Shown here: positions 10,906 to 21,057 of the stretch, one piece after another
Numbering within the stretch: the first letter of the stretch is position 1
How the letters are laid out: each line of letters begins with the position of its first letter
From: Phaseolus vulgaris
Taxonomy: Eukaryota; Streptophyta; Magnoliopsida; Fabales; Fabaceae
Length of the DNA: 64,000 bases
Assembly (NCBI RefSeq): GCF_000499845.2
Contig: NC_023756.2
Span: 6,820,815-6,884,814, forward strand
Direction of reading: 5' to 3'
The notes under the pieces: generated by a model
What the model saw: only the letters and a program-made list of their open reading frames with translations
The model's database searches: none
What the model was told of the DNA's origin: nothing
Position numbers and translations under genes: made by a program

Positions 10906-10924
10906 CCCCCTCCCCCCCTCCCTC

Positions 10925-10976
10925 ATACCTCATAATGTTTGGTGAGATATTTTGGTAATAAGCAAATATGATTACG
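10925..10976 (+). repeat. Short copy of an interspersed repeat
   Basis: About 45 bp, including ataatgtttggtgagatatt then ttggtaataagcaaatatga, repeated with few changes at 11474-11515 and 24298-24345. Only the middle of the longer unit is present here. Confidence 0.5.
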
Positions 10977-11351
10977 AAGATCATTTCCAAGATATATGTA
11001 TTCTTATTATGCAAACGTAAGTTGTTAGTTTAATAATTTACATGTTTAAATATTCATGCCTTTTGATCAAAACAAGCAGTGAGAATCATAGAGAGATTTA
11101 CAAACTAAGGATGTTTTATTTTATGTTGATTGACCTCATAATTTTTTTTATAATGGAAAAAAGTCAGTAAAATTTTGTCTTCTTATCTCTCCATATGAAA
11201 TCAATTTTGTAAGATACGATTCTGGGATTAGTTTGCCTTGCATCTTCCAAGAAGAAGAGAACAAATCATATTCTTAAAGATGTTAGTGGAATTGTGAAAC
11301 CATCAAGGCAATTTAATAATTTAGTGAGAATATAATAATTTAGTGAGAATA

Positions 11352-11731
11352 TATTAACCAAAAATAAAATTATAATGTTATGTATAATACATTTAATCAA
11401 ATATATTATTTCCCATTAATATGGAGAGATTATGTTTTATTATAGTACTGGATATGAAGATTAGTTTTTACCATAATGTTTGGTGAGATATTTTGGTAAT
11501 AAGCATATATGATTATTTAAAAAATAATAAATATATATAAAGTAGAACAAACACAAAATGAGTAAGAAACCGTATTTTATGTTAATTTTCATCAAATTTA
11601 TCTTTTATGTATTTGAAGACATACATAATAAAAATTTCATAATTGTGTATTGTGACATCTTATTTTTAATATTTCTTCAAATTAATAGTTTATGACGATA
11701 CTTAATACTTCAAGTGCATTATTCTACTGCA
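11352..11731 (+). repeat. Unclassified AT-rich repeat, copy 1
   Basis: Closely similar to 24178-24530. Both contain aaaattataat, gtataatacatttaatcaaa, tatttcccattaatatg, tagtactggatat, the gtttggtgagatatttt block and acttaatacttcaagt near the end. Copy 1 ends where TE-B begins. No coding capacity or terminal repeats were seen. Confidence 0.6.
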
Positions 11732-11734
11732 AAA

Positions 11735-13032
11735 TACAAAATAACAAAGAAATTACAAGGCATTCTTGTGGTGAATTACCTTGAGCAAGTGTTGAGGCTT
11801 TGACATTTTTCACTTGAGAGTTTCTCAAACCACAAGAAAGCCTTGGCTAAGGGAGGAATTCTTGTTTGTTAAGTGCTTAGAGTGCTTTTATTCAAATTGC
11901 CGCAAACTTTACATTTCTCACTAACTTCTTTTCTTTAACTTGTTTGTTCCTTGTGTTTCTTGTTTGTTATGACTCATATTTAAAGTGATGCTTCTTCCAA
12001 ACCGTAATCTTATCACAAAGTCCACCTTTTGGGAGAACTTGTGGAGGTCAAGAAGCAACTTGTCCACAAAAACGAGAAACTAAGCCAATTTGTGCAAAGA
12101 TTGCAAAGACTAGAAGAAGCTCAAGCAAGGCAAAATCAAGAAGAAGAGGAGGAATGGAGATTCCCAATTTTGATGCACGACACCATCAACACCAACCACA
12201 ATATTGTTTTGATTTTGTAAAGTTACCTAGTTTTAGTGGGTCCAATGACCCTTCTTTGTATTTAGATTGGGAAGCTAAGGTTGAACATCTTTTTAATGTG
12301 TATAAGGTCACCGAGGACCAAAAGGTTAGGTTAGCTACCCTAGTTTTTTTAGACTATACCAACCAATGGTGGCAACAAACTATGATGGACATTGGGCTAA
12401 ACAAGAGGTCAATCGTTGTCTTTTGGTATGATTTGGAAACATGTATGCGCGTACGTGGTTTGTGTCCTCCTCCTTATAGGAATGAACTCTTGTTGAAGCT
12501 CCAACGGCTTCATCAAGGAACTAGGATGGTAGATGAATACTTTAAAGACTTAGAAACAACCTTGTCTAGAATTAATATGCATGATAATAGCTAAGTTTGT
12601 AAGTGGTTTGAGAAGAGAAATTAAAGATCTTGTAGAATTATTTGAGTACTCTTCTTTAAAGAAAGTGGTTCACCTAGCCATCAAGGTGGAATCACAACTT
12701 TTGAAAAAAACATCTTTAAAAAATACTCATAATGATGGCTTCTACAAATCTTCTTGGAAGGATATAAACAAAAATTATACAAAAACTTCTCCTTCCAATT
12801 TTTCAAAACAAACTATTTCTCACCAAAAAGTTTCTAAACACAATCCTTCTACCTCTACCCCTAAGGCACCCACCAAAACTTCAAGTACAAAATGTTTTAA
12901 ATATTTAGGTTTTGGGCGCATAGCTTCCAATTGTCCAAATAAAAGAACCACCAAGTTACAAAAAGAAAATCAAGACCAAATTAAAACAAAAGCTAAAAAA
13001 AGATAATAAAAAAGAAGATGGAAAGTAAAGAA
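11735..13032 (+). mobile_element. TE-B: fragment of a CRM-like gypsy element (leader and gag)
   Basis: From about 11906 it follows TE-A base for base (position 1 of the window equals about 11908) to the point after gag where the two diverge (13032). Upstream it adds about 170 bp of leader. No LTR, primer site or pol is visible, so it is a fragment. Its 3' edge abuts the CACTA relic. Confidence 0.7.
12029..13008 (+). pseudogene. gag pseudogene of TE-B with a degraded zinc knuckle
   Basis: This is better preserved than the TE-A copy. A coiled-coil start (ELVEVKKQLVHKNEKLSQF) runs into EEEEEW. The capsid core is at 12154-12594 with SFSGSNDPSLYLDWE intact. A small deletion near 12587 changes frame, and the remainder (12581-13006) is open to the end. 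In the knuckle the second Cys reads Tyr and the His reads Arg (CFKYLGFGRIASNC), so zinc binding would be lost. No start codon is obvious. Confidence 0.78.
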
Positions 13033-13449
13033 GCTTCTGGATTGCTTGTTGGACTGCATGTGAAAATAAATGTATTAAATGAATGAGTGAGACACATTAA
13101 ATCAATTGAACAAATATAATTTAAATACCTTAAGGTACATCCAAGTGAGTCTTTGTGCGTTTGCACTTCTCCACCCATTCAACATGTTATATCTAGAGTA
13201 AGCACTAAAATAATAAGATTTCATGTTAGAATACATAACATGATATAATATATAAATAATTATAAATGTTAAATGAAACTGTCGTACCTATCTATAATGT
13301 GTTTAAAATAGGTAGGGCTTTTAATGCAAAAGAGAAAAACCATGTAGCGGTATAATCTTGAATAAATATGATCAATAGTTTCCAATGACACCAATATAAC
13401 AAATCAGTTAGTTTCTCTTATGTCAATAATTTAGTATAAGTTATTTAAT

Positions 13450-13940
13450 AAATAAGGACTTACTCATGGATGTACGCAGCAAAATAAATTTGTCTTCCTC
13501 CATTCTTTAAGGCAGTGGTGGTGTATGTTTATGTTTATGACTTCTTGTTTCAAATTAATTGAATGAGTTGAGGGTATAAAAACCCATATATATTTTGTTT
13601 CCCCTCATTGAAGCATAATCCCAAAGATACATAAATTTCAATAAGTTAGTACTAATATATTTAATAAATCAAAAGTATAAAGATTTTAATATTTGAACTT
13701 ACATCATCCATAATTGCATAATTGTTATGTTAATCTTTTTATCTCCGGATGCAAGATCCAACAAATCAGACATGTGATCGTACAACGGTACTTCACTATG
13801 CCTTCCAAAAACATTGGCATCCCATGGAACCTCTAAGACGGTTGTATCTAAAGCTGTAGCAACTTCCACCAATGCCGCCACAGGATCATCAATGAAGAAT
13901 ATTTTCTTCTTTCGCAGAGGCAGTTTTGTCTTAGGTTCCT
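13450..13940 (-). pseudogene. Ulp1-like protease module of a CACTA element (relic)
   Basis: Minus-strand reading 13930-13699 gives LPLRKKKIFFIDDPVAALVE followed by NITIMQLWMM, and the next stretch (about 13640-13470) has YTLNSF and IYFAAYIHE separated by stops and frame changes. This order resembles the Ulp1 (SUMO-protease-like) proteins carried by plant CACTA elements (a 'SVIQLW' segment, a 'YGFL.PQS' segment, then 'VYLGPY'). The catalytic His/Asp/Cys part is not visible. It is downstream of the transposase on the same strand. Confidence 0.45.
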
Positions 13941-13941
13941 A

Positions 13942-15245
13942 CTACTCATCAACAAACAAACAAATACTTAAATTAATTAGAATGTAATATATCTGATATA
14001 TAATCCTATTAGTATTAGTGCAAAGATATACCATAAAGTCTATAGGTCTGATGAGATGTCTAGGTTCATTCGTAAACGCGTCAAACACATAAACCCCTTC
14101 ATTCCACAATAACTTCAAATCTTCAATCAATGGATTAAGATAAACATCTATGTCATTTCCAGGTTGTTTTGGACCAGAGATCATCATAGATAACATCATG
14201 TATTTGTGCTTCATACACAAAGCAGGAGGTAAGTTGTAAATCACTAACAAAACGATCATGAACTATGATTACTTCTTAAATTTCCAAAGGGATTCATTCC
14301 ATCAGTTGCCAATCCAAGTCTTAAGTTTCTTGATTATTTTCTAAATTCGAGAAATTCTTTATCAATATTCTTCCACTGCAAAGAATCAGCAAGATGACGA
14401 AGTAGTCCATCACATTTTTTATTATCTGCATGCCACCTAAGGTTTTTAGCGTCATCTGCATTTGCAAACAAACGCTTAAGCCTTTGAATTATTGGAAGAT
14501 ACCAAACAACCTTAGGAGGAGGACCTTCCTTTGTGAATTCATCAATTTCATCATTCTGATAAACTTTAACCTTATAACGTGACAAACCACACCTGGGACA
14601 TCTTCTTAAATCTTCGTACTCATTTCTGTATAAAATACAATTGTTAGGACATGAATGTATTTTTTTTATATTCCATACCCATCGAACAAAGTATTTTTTT
14701 GCCTCATAATTTCGATTGGGTAATGTATTTCCTTCTGGAAGCTTGTCCTTAACCAATTCGAGCAATTATGTAAAAAATTTGTCGGTCCATCCATTCATTG
14801 CCTTCAAATTCATCAACCTTAACACTGCTGATAATCGTGTGAAGTTAGTTGAACCAAGATACAAAGGAGTCTCTGCATCATTAGACATATTTTCGAAAAT
14901 TGCATTAGCAAAAGATTCTACTCCCACATCACGAATCATGTCTTCTAATCTATCATCCATTGAGAAATGAACTTCCTCCAAAGTTCCACGCACACCTGGC
15001 AAGTCTAACAATTCACCATGCCACATCCATGTTGTATAATTTTTCAAAAATCCATCACACAAAAGATGTTCTCTAATTTCGGAAACACTCAATATCCTTC
15101 CATTCAAACAATTGACACAATGAAACCTTATTCTTACTCCATTATTACAACTAACGACATTATGTTCTGCGAATTGTATGAATTCTTCCACCACTTTTTT
15201 GTAAGCATCACTTATCCGTGGTGTATTAATCCAACTCCGATCCAT
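13942..15245 (-). pseudogene. CACTA (En/Spm, TNP2-type) transposase relic
   Basis: The N-terminal 'transposase-associated' domain starts at the ATG at 15245 (MDRSWINTPRISDAYK, later HLLCDGFLKNYTTWMWHGE). After a TAA at 14768-14766 the same frame continues (LVKDKLPEGN, then SCPNNCILYRNEYEDLRRCPRCG with its zinc-type cysteines). Further stops follow in the NLRLGLATDGMNPFGNL segment at about 14335-14260, and a frame change leads into YNLPPALCMKHKYMMLSMM and SGPKQPGNDIDVYLNPLIED (14259-14030). The region after that is missing. At least three stops plus one frameshift make it a pseudogene. The original element would cut and paste with 3 bp duplications. Confidence 0.85.
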
Positions 15246-15298
15246 AGAATTGCTAAACTAAGAACTAGTGCGGACTCAGAACCAATGCGTTCAATATG

Positions 15299-15530
15299 TA
15301 ATCATTAAAAAATAAATCAAAATTGTTGAAGGTCGGACACCTCTAGACTCAATCAGTTCGTTCATTATGTGAAAACAATATATAATCATTAAAAACTAAA
15401 TCAAAACTGTAGAAGGTTAGACACCTTCAGACTTAAAATTAGTTCGTTCAATATATAAAAACAATATCTAATCATTAAAAACTAAATTCAGATTGCCGAA
15501 GGTCGAACACCCTCAGACTTAGACTCAATA
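15299..15530. repeat. Three tandem units of about 80 bp upstream of the CACTA ORF
   Basis: Each unit has aatcattaaaaa, then a GACACC-type core (gtcggacacctctagac at about 15334, ttagacaccttcagactt at about 15418, tcgaacaccctcagactt at about 15504), then cgttcaatatat-like sequence in the first two. They lie between the transposase start and TE-3. They may be the subterminal repeats of the CACTA element. No terminal CACTA inverted repeat is visible. Confidence 0.55.
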
Positions 15531-15762
15531 CATATAACGCAAGGGAAGCAAGTTTTTAACTGACCTCGGCTTCGCTCAAAGGCGTGGAGGATTTATCTCA
15601 TAAACTATTTCGTTTAACCTTAGCGTTTTCACTCGAAAAGGGAGAGGAGGTGTTCTCTCACGAACCTACCTCTCTGCCCACGAGACTTCTAGCGCTAAGA
15701 AACAAGTTTTTACTGAATTGTACATAACTCGAGAAAATATTTCAATTGAAATTCGTCTGGTG

Positions 15763-15798
15763 ACCTCGTTAAAAAACCCTTACAAGGGAAAAAGAGTG
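15763..15798 (-). promoter_or_regulatory. Conserved post-pol hairpin motif (TE-3)
   Basis: On the minus strand: CACTCTTTTTCCC, then TTGTA, then AGGG followed by six T and AACGAGG. A four-base stem CCCT/AGGG with a T-rich flank on each side. The equivalent in TE-2 is at 36736-36701. The role is unknown. RNA processing or termination are guesses. Confidence 0.5.
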
Positions 15799-15895
15799 TC
15801 CCCTAATACCATGTACAATTCTCCTGCTTAACTGAAAATAAAACTTGAAATCGGTCGCAGTTCGTGTGCAAGGAACCGAGCCCTGCTTCAGTGCC

Positions 15896-16570
15896 TCAAA
15901 TCTGCATGCTTCGTCCCAAGAACCTCTGTTTTTCTGAACGAAACGGCCCGTACGGGGGAGACCTGTCGTGAAAATAATGGGGTTGCCTTCTCCGATACCT
16001 GTTGTCTTTCTTCAGGTCCTTGGCATACTCTGCTTCCCCTGTGTACAGTGTTCTACTAGTGACCATAGATACTCCTCTCCTTGTTTTGAGGTTATTCTCG
16101 TAGCAGCTCTTGGCCTTCTTTTGATCTGATTTGATGGTAATCACCTTTCCTGTCAGGTTCGCTACCTTCATCTTCATCTGCCTTGTCGACAGCACCGCCC
16201 CTAACCTATTCAACGTTGGTCTACCCAACAACATATTATAAGCAGAGAAGGCATTGACGACAAGGTACCTGATGCTCTCCGTACGTGACGCGGTGCCATC
16301 CGTGAAGGTGGTCCTCAACTCCAAGTATCCGCACACTTCTACCTGGTCCCCAGCGAAACCGTAGAGATAGCCGCCATAGGGCCTTAGCATGTCGGGGGAT
16401 AGTTGCAGTTTGTTGAAAGTCGTCCAGAACATTACGTTTGCCGAGCTTCCCTTATCTACCATCACACAGTGCACCTTCCTTCCTGCGGTTACCGCTGAGA
16501 TTACCACTGGGTCGCTGTCATGGGGGACGACGTCCTCTAGGTCTGCCTTGGTGAAGACCAGGTTGACGCG
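15896..16570 (-). pseudogene. Retropepsin-like protease relic of TE-3 pol
   Basis: Minus-strand reading gives LVFTKADLEDVVPHD (about 16556-16512), then a 203-codon open stretch. The active-site segment is VMVDKGSSANVMFW, where TE-2 has VLVDQGSSADVMFW, and the flap-like NMLLGRPTLNRLGAV is also clear. The frame differs from gag, so at least one frameshift lies between 16797 and 16570, and extra stops occur there. The tail beyond the ITIKSDQKKAK segment leaves the TE-2 alignment after about 120 codons. It is non-functional as pol because everything downstream is missing. Confidence 0.75.
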
Positions 16571-16797
16571 AAGGCGTCGTCAGTCCTTTGTTCTTCTACC
16601 GACATCACCGTTCGTGCGCATCTCCTTCGCTGAGAAGAGGTACAACCTCCTCCCAAGAACCCTCCTGCGATGGTGTGGACCTCACCATGTACGGGGACTT
16701 AATGTCCCGAGCCACCCCCTGTTGCCGCCATGTCCTCGGTCCCCTGTTTTTCTTGTAAATAATCCCTTAGAAGACCGTTCTTCACCAACTCGTCTAG

Positions 16798-17916
16798 CTA
16801 GTGTCCCAGCGCTAAGCAATTGCATATGGGATGGCTGAACGCTTGGTGGAACTCCCACCAGAAGTTCTTGCTGGGCCCGAGCCTCTTTTCGGTCTTGGGA
16901 GGCACCTTCAGCCTCTCCGCTGTGTTTGGGATAGCGATGAGGTCTTTCAATTCTACCATGAAGTCGTGCCTTTGCGGCACGTTATCTCTCCCGCGCCCCT
17001 TCGCATTACGCTTTCTTGGTTGATAGGGTTGCTGCTTCACAGGAATCTTCATCTCTGTCGTTGCCTCGTGCACCCTTAACATTTGAGGACGACCTGTCGC
17101 GCACAGTCGCGTGGGAACCACGCATGTGCGTTTCTCGCTAACTTCTTCCTCTGTCGTAATATGGGCCACCGCACGACACCTTATCTCGGCGAAGGTCTTA
17201 GGATGGTTTCGGATGAGTGACTCGCTGAAGGGTCTTGGCACAATGCCTTTCCTGAACGCATGCACCATCATCTTCTCGTCTTTGAGGTTCAACCTTACCA
17301 CTTGTGCTCCAAAGCGGTGGAGAAACTCCTTCAAAGATTCTCCTTGGTACTGTCTTATATCAAAGAGGTCGTAGGAGACAAACAAGGGAGCCTGATTCAC
17401 GATATATTGTGCCCTGAACAGCTTTGTGAGTTGCGGGAACGACGTTACATGGCCATCAAGGAGGCTGATGAACCTGTCCATTGTTGTTCCCGCCAGTGTG
17501 CTCATGAACAACTTGCACCTCATTGCGTCGGACCCCCCAATCAGCATCATCTGCGTATGGAACGTCGTGAGGTGAGCCTCCGGGTCTTCTGTACCAGTGA
17601 AGGTTACCTTGGGTCCTACGAGCGTGGCTGGTAGCGCGACATCCACGATTTCTTGTGAGAACGGCGTTGGGAACTCTCTAGGTGGCGTCACAAGCTCCTG
17701 ATCTGCACCCTCACGGTCACCTGCGCGGGTTTGTAGATCTCTGCGCAGTTCCTCGTTCGAACGGCGCAGTTCCTCGCTCATTGCTTGGATGCGTTCTTGG
17801 TTTGCTCTCGATGCGGCCATCTCTTCCTGAATGGCTTGCATCGTCTCCATAACTTTTTGCAGGGTGGGGCCCTCACCCCCGTTTGGTGCAACAGGTCCCT
17901 GCCTCGTACTTCTCAT
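16798..17916 (-). CDS. gag of TE-3, open to a TAG at the gag-pol boundary
   Basis: 372 codons from the ATG at 17916 to the TAG at 16800-16798. An N-terminal coiled coil (SEELRRSNEELRRDLQ) precedes the capsid core with FTGTEDPEAHLTTFHTQM and SYDLFDIRQYQGESLKEFL. The Tat-type zinc knuckle near the end (normally C-x2-H-x4-H-x4-C) reads WWEFHQAFSHPICNC, so its first Cys is Trp. The knuckle is followed within ten codons by the TAG and then LDELVKNGLL in the same frame. The reading frame extends 81 codons upstream of the ATG through the primer site and LTR, which is not expected to be coding. Confidence 0.8.
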   Translation of the reverse strand: MRSTRQGPVAPNGGEGPTLQKVMETMQAIQEEMAASRANQERIQAMSEELRRSNEELRRDLQTRAGDREGADQELVTPPREFPTPFSQEIVDVALPATLVGPKVTFTGTEDPEAHLTTFHTQMMLIGGSDAMRCKLFMSTLAGTTMDRFISLLDGHVTSFPQLTKLFRAQYIVNQAPLFVSYDLFDIRQYQGESLKEFLHRFGAQVVRLNLKDEKMMVHAFRKGIVPRPFSESLIRNHPKTFAEIRCRAVAHITTEEEVSEKRTCVVPTRLCATGRPQMLRVHEATTEMKIPVKQQPYQPRKRNAKGRGRDNVPQRHDFMVELKDLIAIPNTAERLKVPPKTEKRLGPSKNFWWEFHQAFSHPICNCLALGH

Positions 17917-17961
17917 CTCCTGGATCTTCCTGGTTCTTGCTGGTGGGACAGTGTTTTGTAT

Positions 17962-17984
17962 CGTGCCCCACGGTGGGCGCCAAA
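17962..17984 (-). other. Primer-binding site of TE-3
   Basis: On the minus strand the bases after the LTR read TTTGGCGCCCACCGTGGGGC, identical to the TE-1 site. Confidence 0.78.
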
Positions 17985-18833
17985 TGTTCCTGCCGGTTGA
18001 CCCGAAACACCTTCGTGCGCCTACGTCACTCTTACGTCCAGAATCCTTGTGTTTGCACATGCCTTTCCTGTGATGAACACCTGAAAACACAAAGACAAAG
18101 GGAGCCCTAGAGGTCGTATGCACTCCGACACTCAAGTCAGTACTAGGGCTAGGAAACACCGAAACTGTGTAATTGTTATTGTGTGTGTGTTTAGTGGCGT
18201 AAGGGAATAGCTTCCCTTGTCAAGTTTGTTACCTTACTATTTATAGACTGAAACTAGGGTTTCCTCTTTACCCAAAATTGTCTTTTCTGATGGGTGGGCC
18301 CAGCACTGTTGTTACCTTACTCGCAGGATAACCTAGCGCGTGGGGTCCCTAACTGGAGTGCAACCTCTGACGGGATGACCACCTAGGTGCCTCCTCGTGC
18401 AGCTGATCTCTCGGGTCACCCGCCTCTGAGAGTGCCCTAGCTATTCACGTGCCATGCATGCAGCTCACCCCTGAACGTGACCCTCGTAGGTCATATCTTT
18501 CCAGTGGCTCTACGCTTTGTGTTACGCTTAAACGCGTCATCCACTCTACATGCATGGACCCTCGTGATCTAGGCTTCTCCCTTACTGATAACCGACATGT
18601 GATCTGGGATCCACCTCTCGTGGCCCAGATCTACTGTTTGGGTTCCCGATGTCCGATCTCTCCACACTGTCTAGTGGCACGTCGGTACATCCTGATGACC
18701 AATGTCTGACCGCTCTTGGCTCCTTGGCGCACGTGCTTTGCAAAACACTAGCTCACGCCGCTCGTGGGACCCACTTACGTGGCATCAACATTACCAGTGG
18801 TGGTCAATCAACGCCCAGGGACTGGTCGGTACA
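17985..18833 (-). repeat. 5' LTR of TE-3
   Basis: 849 bp; on the minus strand it begins TGTACCGACCAGTCCCTGGG and ends GGCAGGAACA. It has TATAAATAG at about 18246-18238 and the shared U5 module TGAGTGTCGGAGTGCA (about 18134-18119) followed by TTTTCAGG. The last 40 bases resemble the ends of the TE-1 and TE-2 LTRs. Confidence 0.82.
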
Positions 18834-19315
18834 TTTTCTATTCTTGAAATGTTAACATTGTTTGTACTGTTGGTCTACTATATTATCATTCTGATTTCTG
18901 CTTTGTACAACCCTTCTCATTGTCTATTTGTGAGAGCAAATAGGGGGAGTTGTTTATGCTTGATTTGGTTGTATAAGGTAGCTTTAAAACTGATGCATTA
19001 AGTTGTTGCTTCTCTGCACTTGAAAGCACTTGATTACTTCAATTTTTCTGGTTTTTTTGCTAATGTTGTATATGCAGAAAATTGGTTTGTGTGTGTCTTG
19101 TTATCTTGATGTTATACTTTCTTTGTATATGCATCAATTCTGTGTTACAGGACCTTTCAGGTACAGGTGTTAAGATGAAAAATGATCAAAGTGATGCTTA
19201 TGGTTCAAGAGCATATAAACCTTACTCATATTCTTGACAAATTAAAATTCATGACCTTTGTAAAGAAACTTCAAGAATAAAGAGTCAGATCTGGTGTTGT
19301 TGATGGCATATAACT

Positions 19316-19936
19316 ATGGAGGAGTTTGTCCATGTGGTGTTTGATGAAATCATTCATAGTGATCCAGGTTCTACAAAGGTTTATGCAGAAGAAGATGAGC
19401 AGAACATCACCTTGGAGAAGCTGGAATCCTGTCCAGAAAAACAACCGATTGATTCTGCGAAACAACTGGTTGAAATTCTGCAACAGGAAGAGGTGCCAAA
19501 GGAATGGAGAATTCCAAGGGATCTTGGAGTGGAGAACATCATTGGATGCAAATGGGTTTTCAGAAACAAGGTGGATGAATCTGAAGTAATTACAAGGAAC
19601 AAGACAAGGCTTGTGGCTAAAGGTTATAATCAAGAAGAAGACATAGATTATGGTGAAACCTTTGCTCTAGTTGCAAGATTAGAAGTTGTGAGGTTGTTGT
19701 TGGCCTTTGCTTGTATGAGTGGATTCAAATTGTTTCAAATGGATGTGAAGAGTGTTTTCCTCAATGGAATCATCAATGATGAAGTTTATGTTGAACAACC
19801 ACCGGGCTTTGAAGATCATCAACATTCTAACCATGTATACAAGCTGAAAAAGGCCTTGTATGGGCTTAAGAAAGCTCCAAGGCAGTGTGGTATGAGAGGC
19901 TTAGTAACTTGTATATGTTCATCCTTTGTAAAGTAA
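19316..19936 (+). pseudogene. Copia reverse transcriptase, N-terminal fragment
   Basis: An open stretch of 206 codons carries the start of the copia RT (RVT_2) domain: IGCKWVFRNKVDES, then TRLVAKGYNQEEDIDYGETF, FKLFQMDVKSVFLNG (the first catalytic Asp in QMDVKSVFLNG), and VYVEQPPGFED. It stops being RT right after LYGLKKAPRQ, so the YVDD half and RNase H are missing. No ATG at the true start of pol is present; this is an internal deletion product. Confidence 0.85.
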
Positions 19937-21044
19937 GTTGTATATGTTCATCCTATGCTTTTGGATTTATAAGACCAAATGAGATTCTAAACATGCTTAA
20001 GGTAATGCAAAGGTATGAATGTATTTCATTATGCATTTCCCATCACTTTGAAAGATGATTTGCTTTGAAAAATAACATTTTCTTGTTGTCTCAGAAAAAC
20101 AACCGATTGTTTTCACGAAACAACCGATTGTTTTACCTCTGACACATTTGAATAAAGCTGTTATGATTTCTTATGCATGATTACAACTGTTTATTTTCTT
20201 TCATAACCCATTATGAGTCAAATATGCATTCTTTGTGCCTCTGAATTAGATCATAAAGAGATATATTCTTTTTTTTCCTTAAAATTCAAAGCTTTTTATG
20301 AATGGCAACCACATTGGTGGCCACAGGGTTGATGAATATTTGTGAATGTATCTTTAGAACGTCTGGAAGGTTTGCTCTTAACAGAAGAAAGAATATTTCT
20401 ACCAAATCCACCTCTTGAGCAATCATTTGACCAACTTGAATTGTTGGATGAAGAAAAGATAGGGGAGAAATTGTGGTCTCCTTGCTGAAATTTCTTGGAG
20501 TCTATGGTATTGTGATTCTTTTGCTGTCATAGCTCTGATACACCATAGATTTTGCTGCAATTCTGATATGGTATGAAAGATTTGTTGTTGCAATGGTGCT
20601 GCTACACACACTGGTTTTCTGGTTTATTATGTTGCTGCTATATGCTGGTTTTCAATGGTGGAAAACACTGATGCAAACAGATTATTCTGTTTTTATTCCT
20701 TCTTTCATTCTATTTGAGAAGACAAATAGGGGGAGAATGGTGTGGTTTTATGTGTTGTATTGTTGTTGCTACACTCTGGTGTTATCTGATTTTATCATGG
20801 TTTAAATTTTGATGTTATCATGCTCTGATTCACCATAGTTTTGCTACACACAAGTCTAATTTTGGCACTGGTTTTTATGGTTATTTGACTGGTTTTTCTG
20901 CCTAAAGGCTTATGCAGAAAAATGGTTTTGTGTGCCTTGGTATCCTGCTGGTATACTTGCTTTGTATATGCACAAATTCTGTTTTGCAGAACCTTTCAAG
21001 TTCAAAAATAACAACACAAACAAACCAGGGATTTGTCTTCATCA
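19937..21044 (+). other. Non-coding tail of the copia element
   Basis: No open frame of interest. It holds two copies of the motif aacaaccgattgtttt (20098-20135), a polypurine-like tract (20728) and a segment (20930-21005) repeating 19073-19150 (shared tatgcagaaaa, tttgtatatgca, aattctgt). Confidence 0.55.
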
Positions 21045-21057
21045 AATAGGGGGAGAT
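21045..21057 (+). other. Polypurine tract of the copia element
   Basis: aaatagggggaga ends just before the LTR start TGTTGAATAAG. Two further copies lie upstream at 20728 and 18939. Confidence 0.7.

Larger units (their letters stand above)
15545..18833 (-). mobile_element. TE-3: truncated Tat-like Ty3/gypsy element (5' LTR, gag, protease)
   Basis: On the minus strand: 5' LTR 18833-17985, primer site, gag 17916-16798, amber stop, protease relic to about 15896, then a non-coding tail that matches the post-pol region of TE-2 (hairpin at 15798-15763). RT, RNase H, integrase and the 3' LTR are gone. Its right border lies in the copia element. Its left border, near the CACTA repeats, is approximate. 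Confidence 0.8.

Noticed and set aside
17260..18110. Plus-strand frames opposite TE-3 gag and its leader
   Set aside because: Antisense shadows of gag. They cross the primer site and LTR and show no domains.
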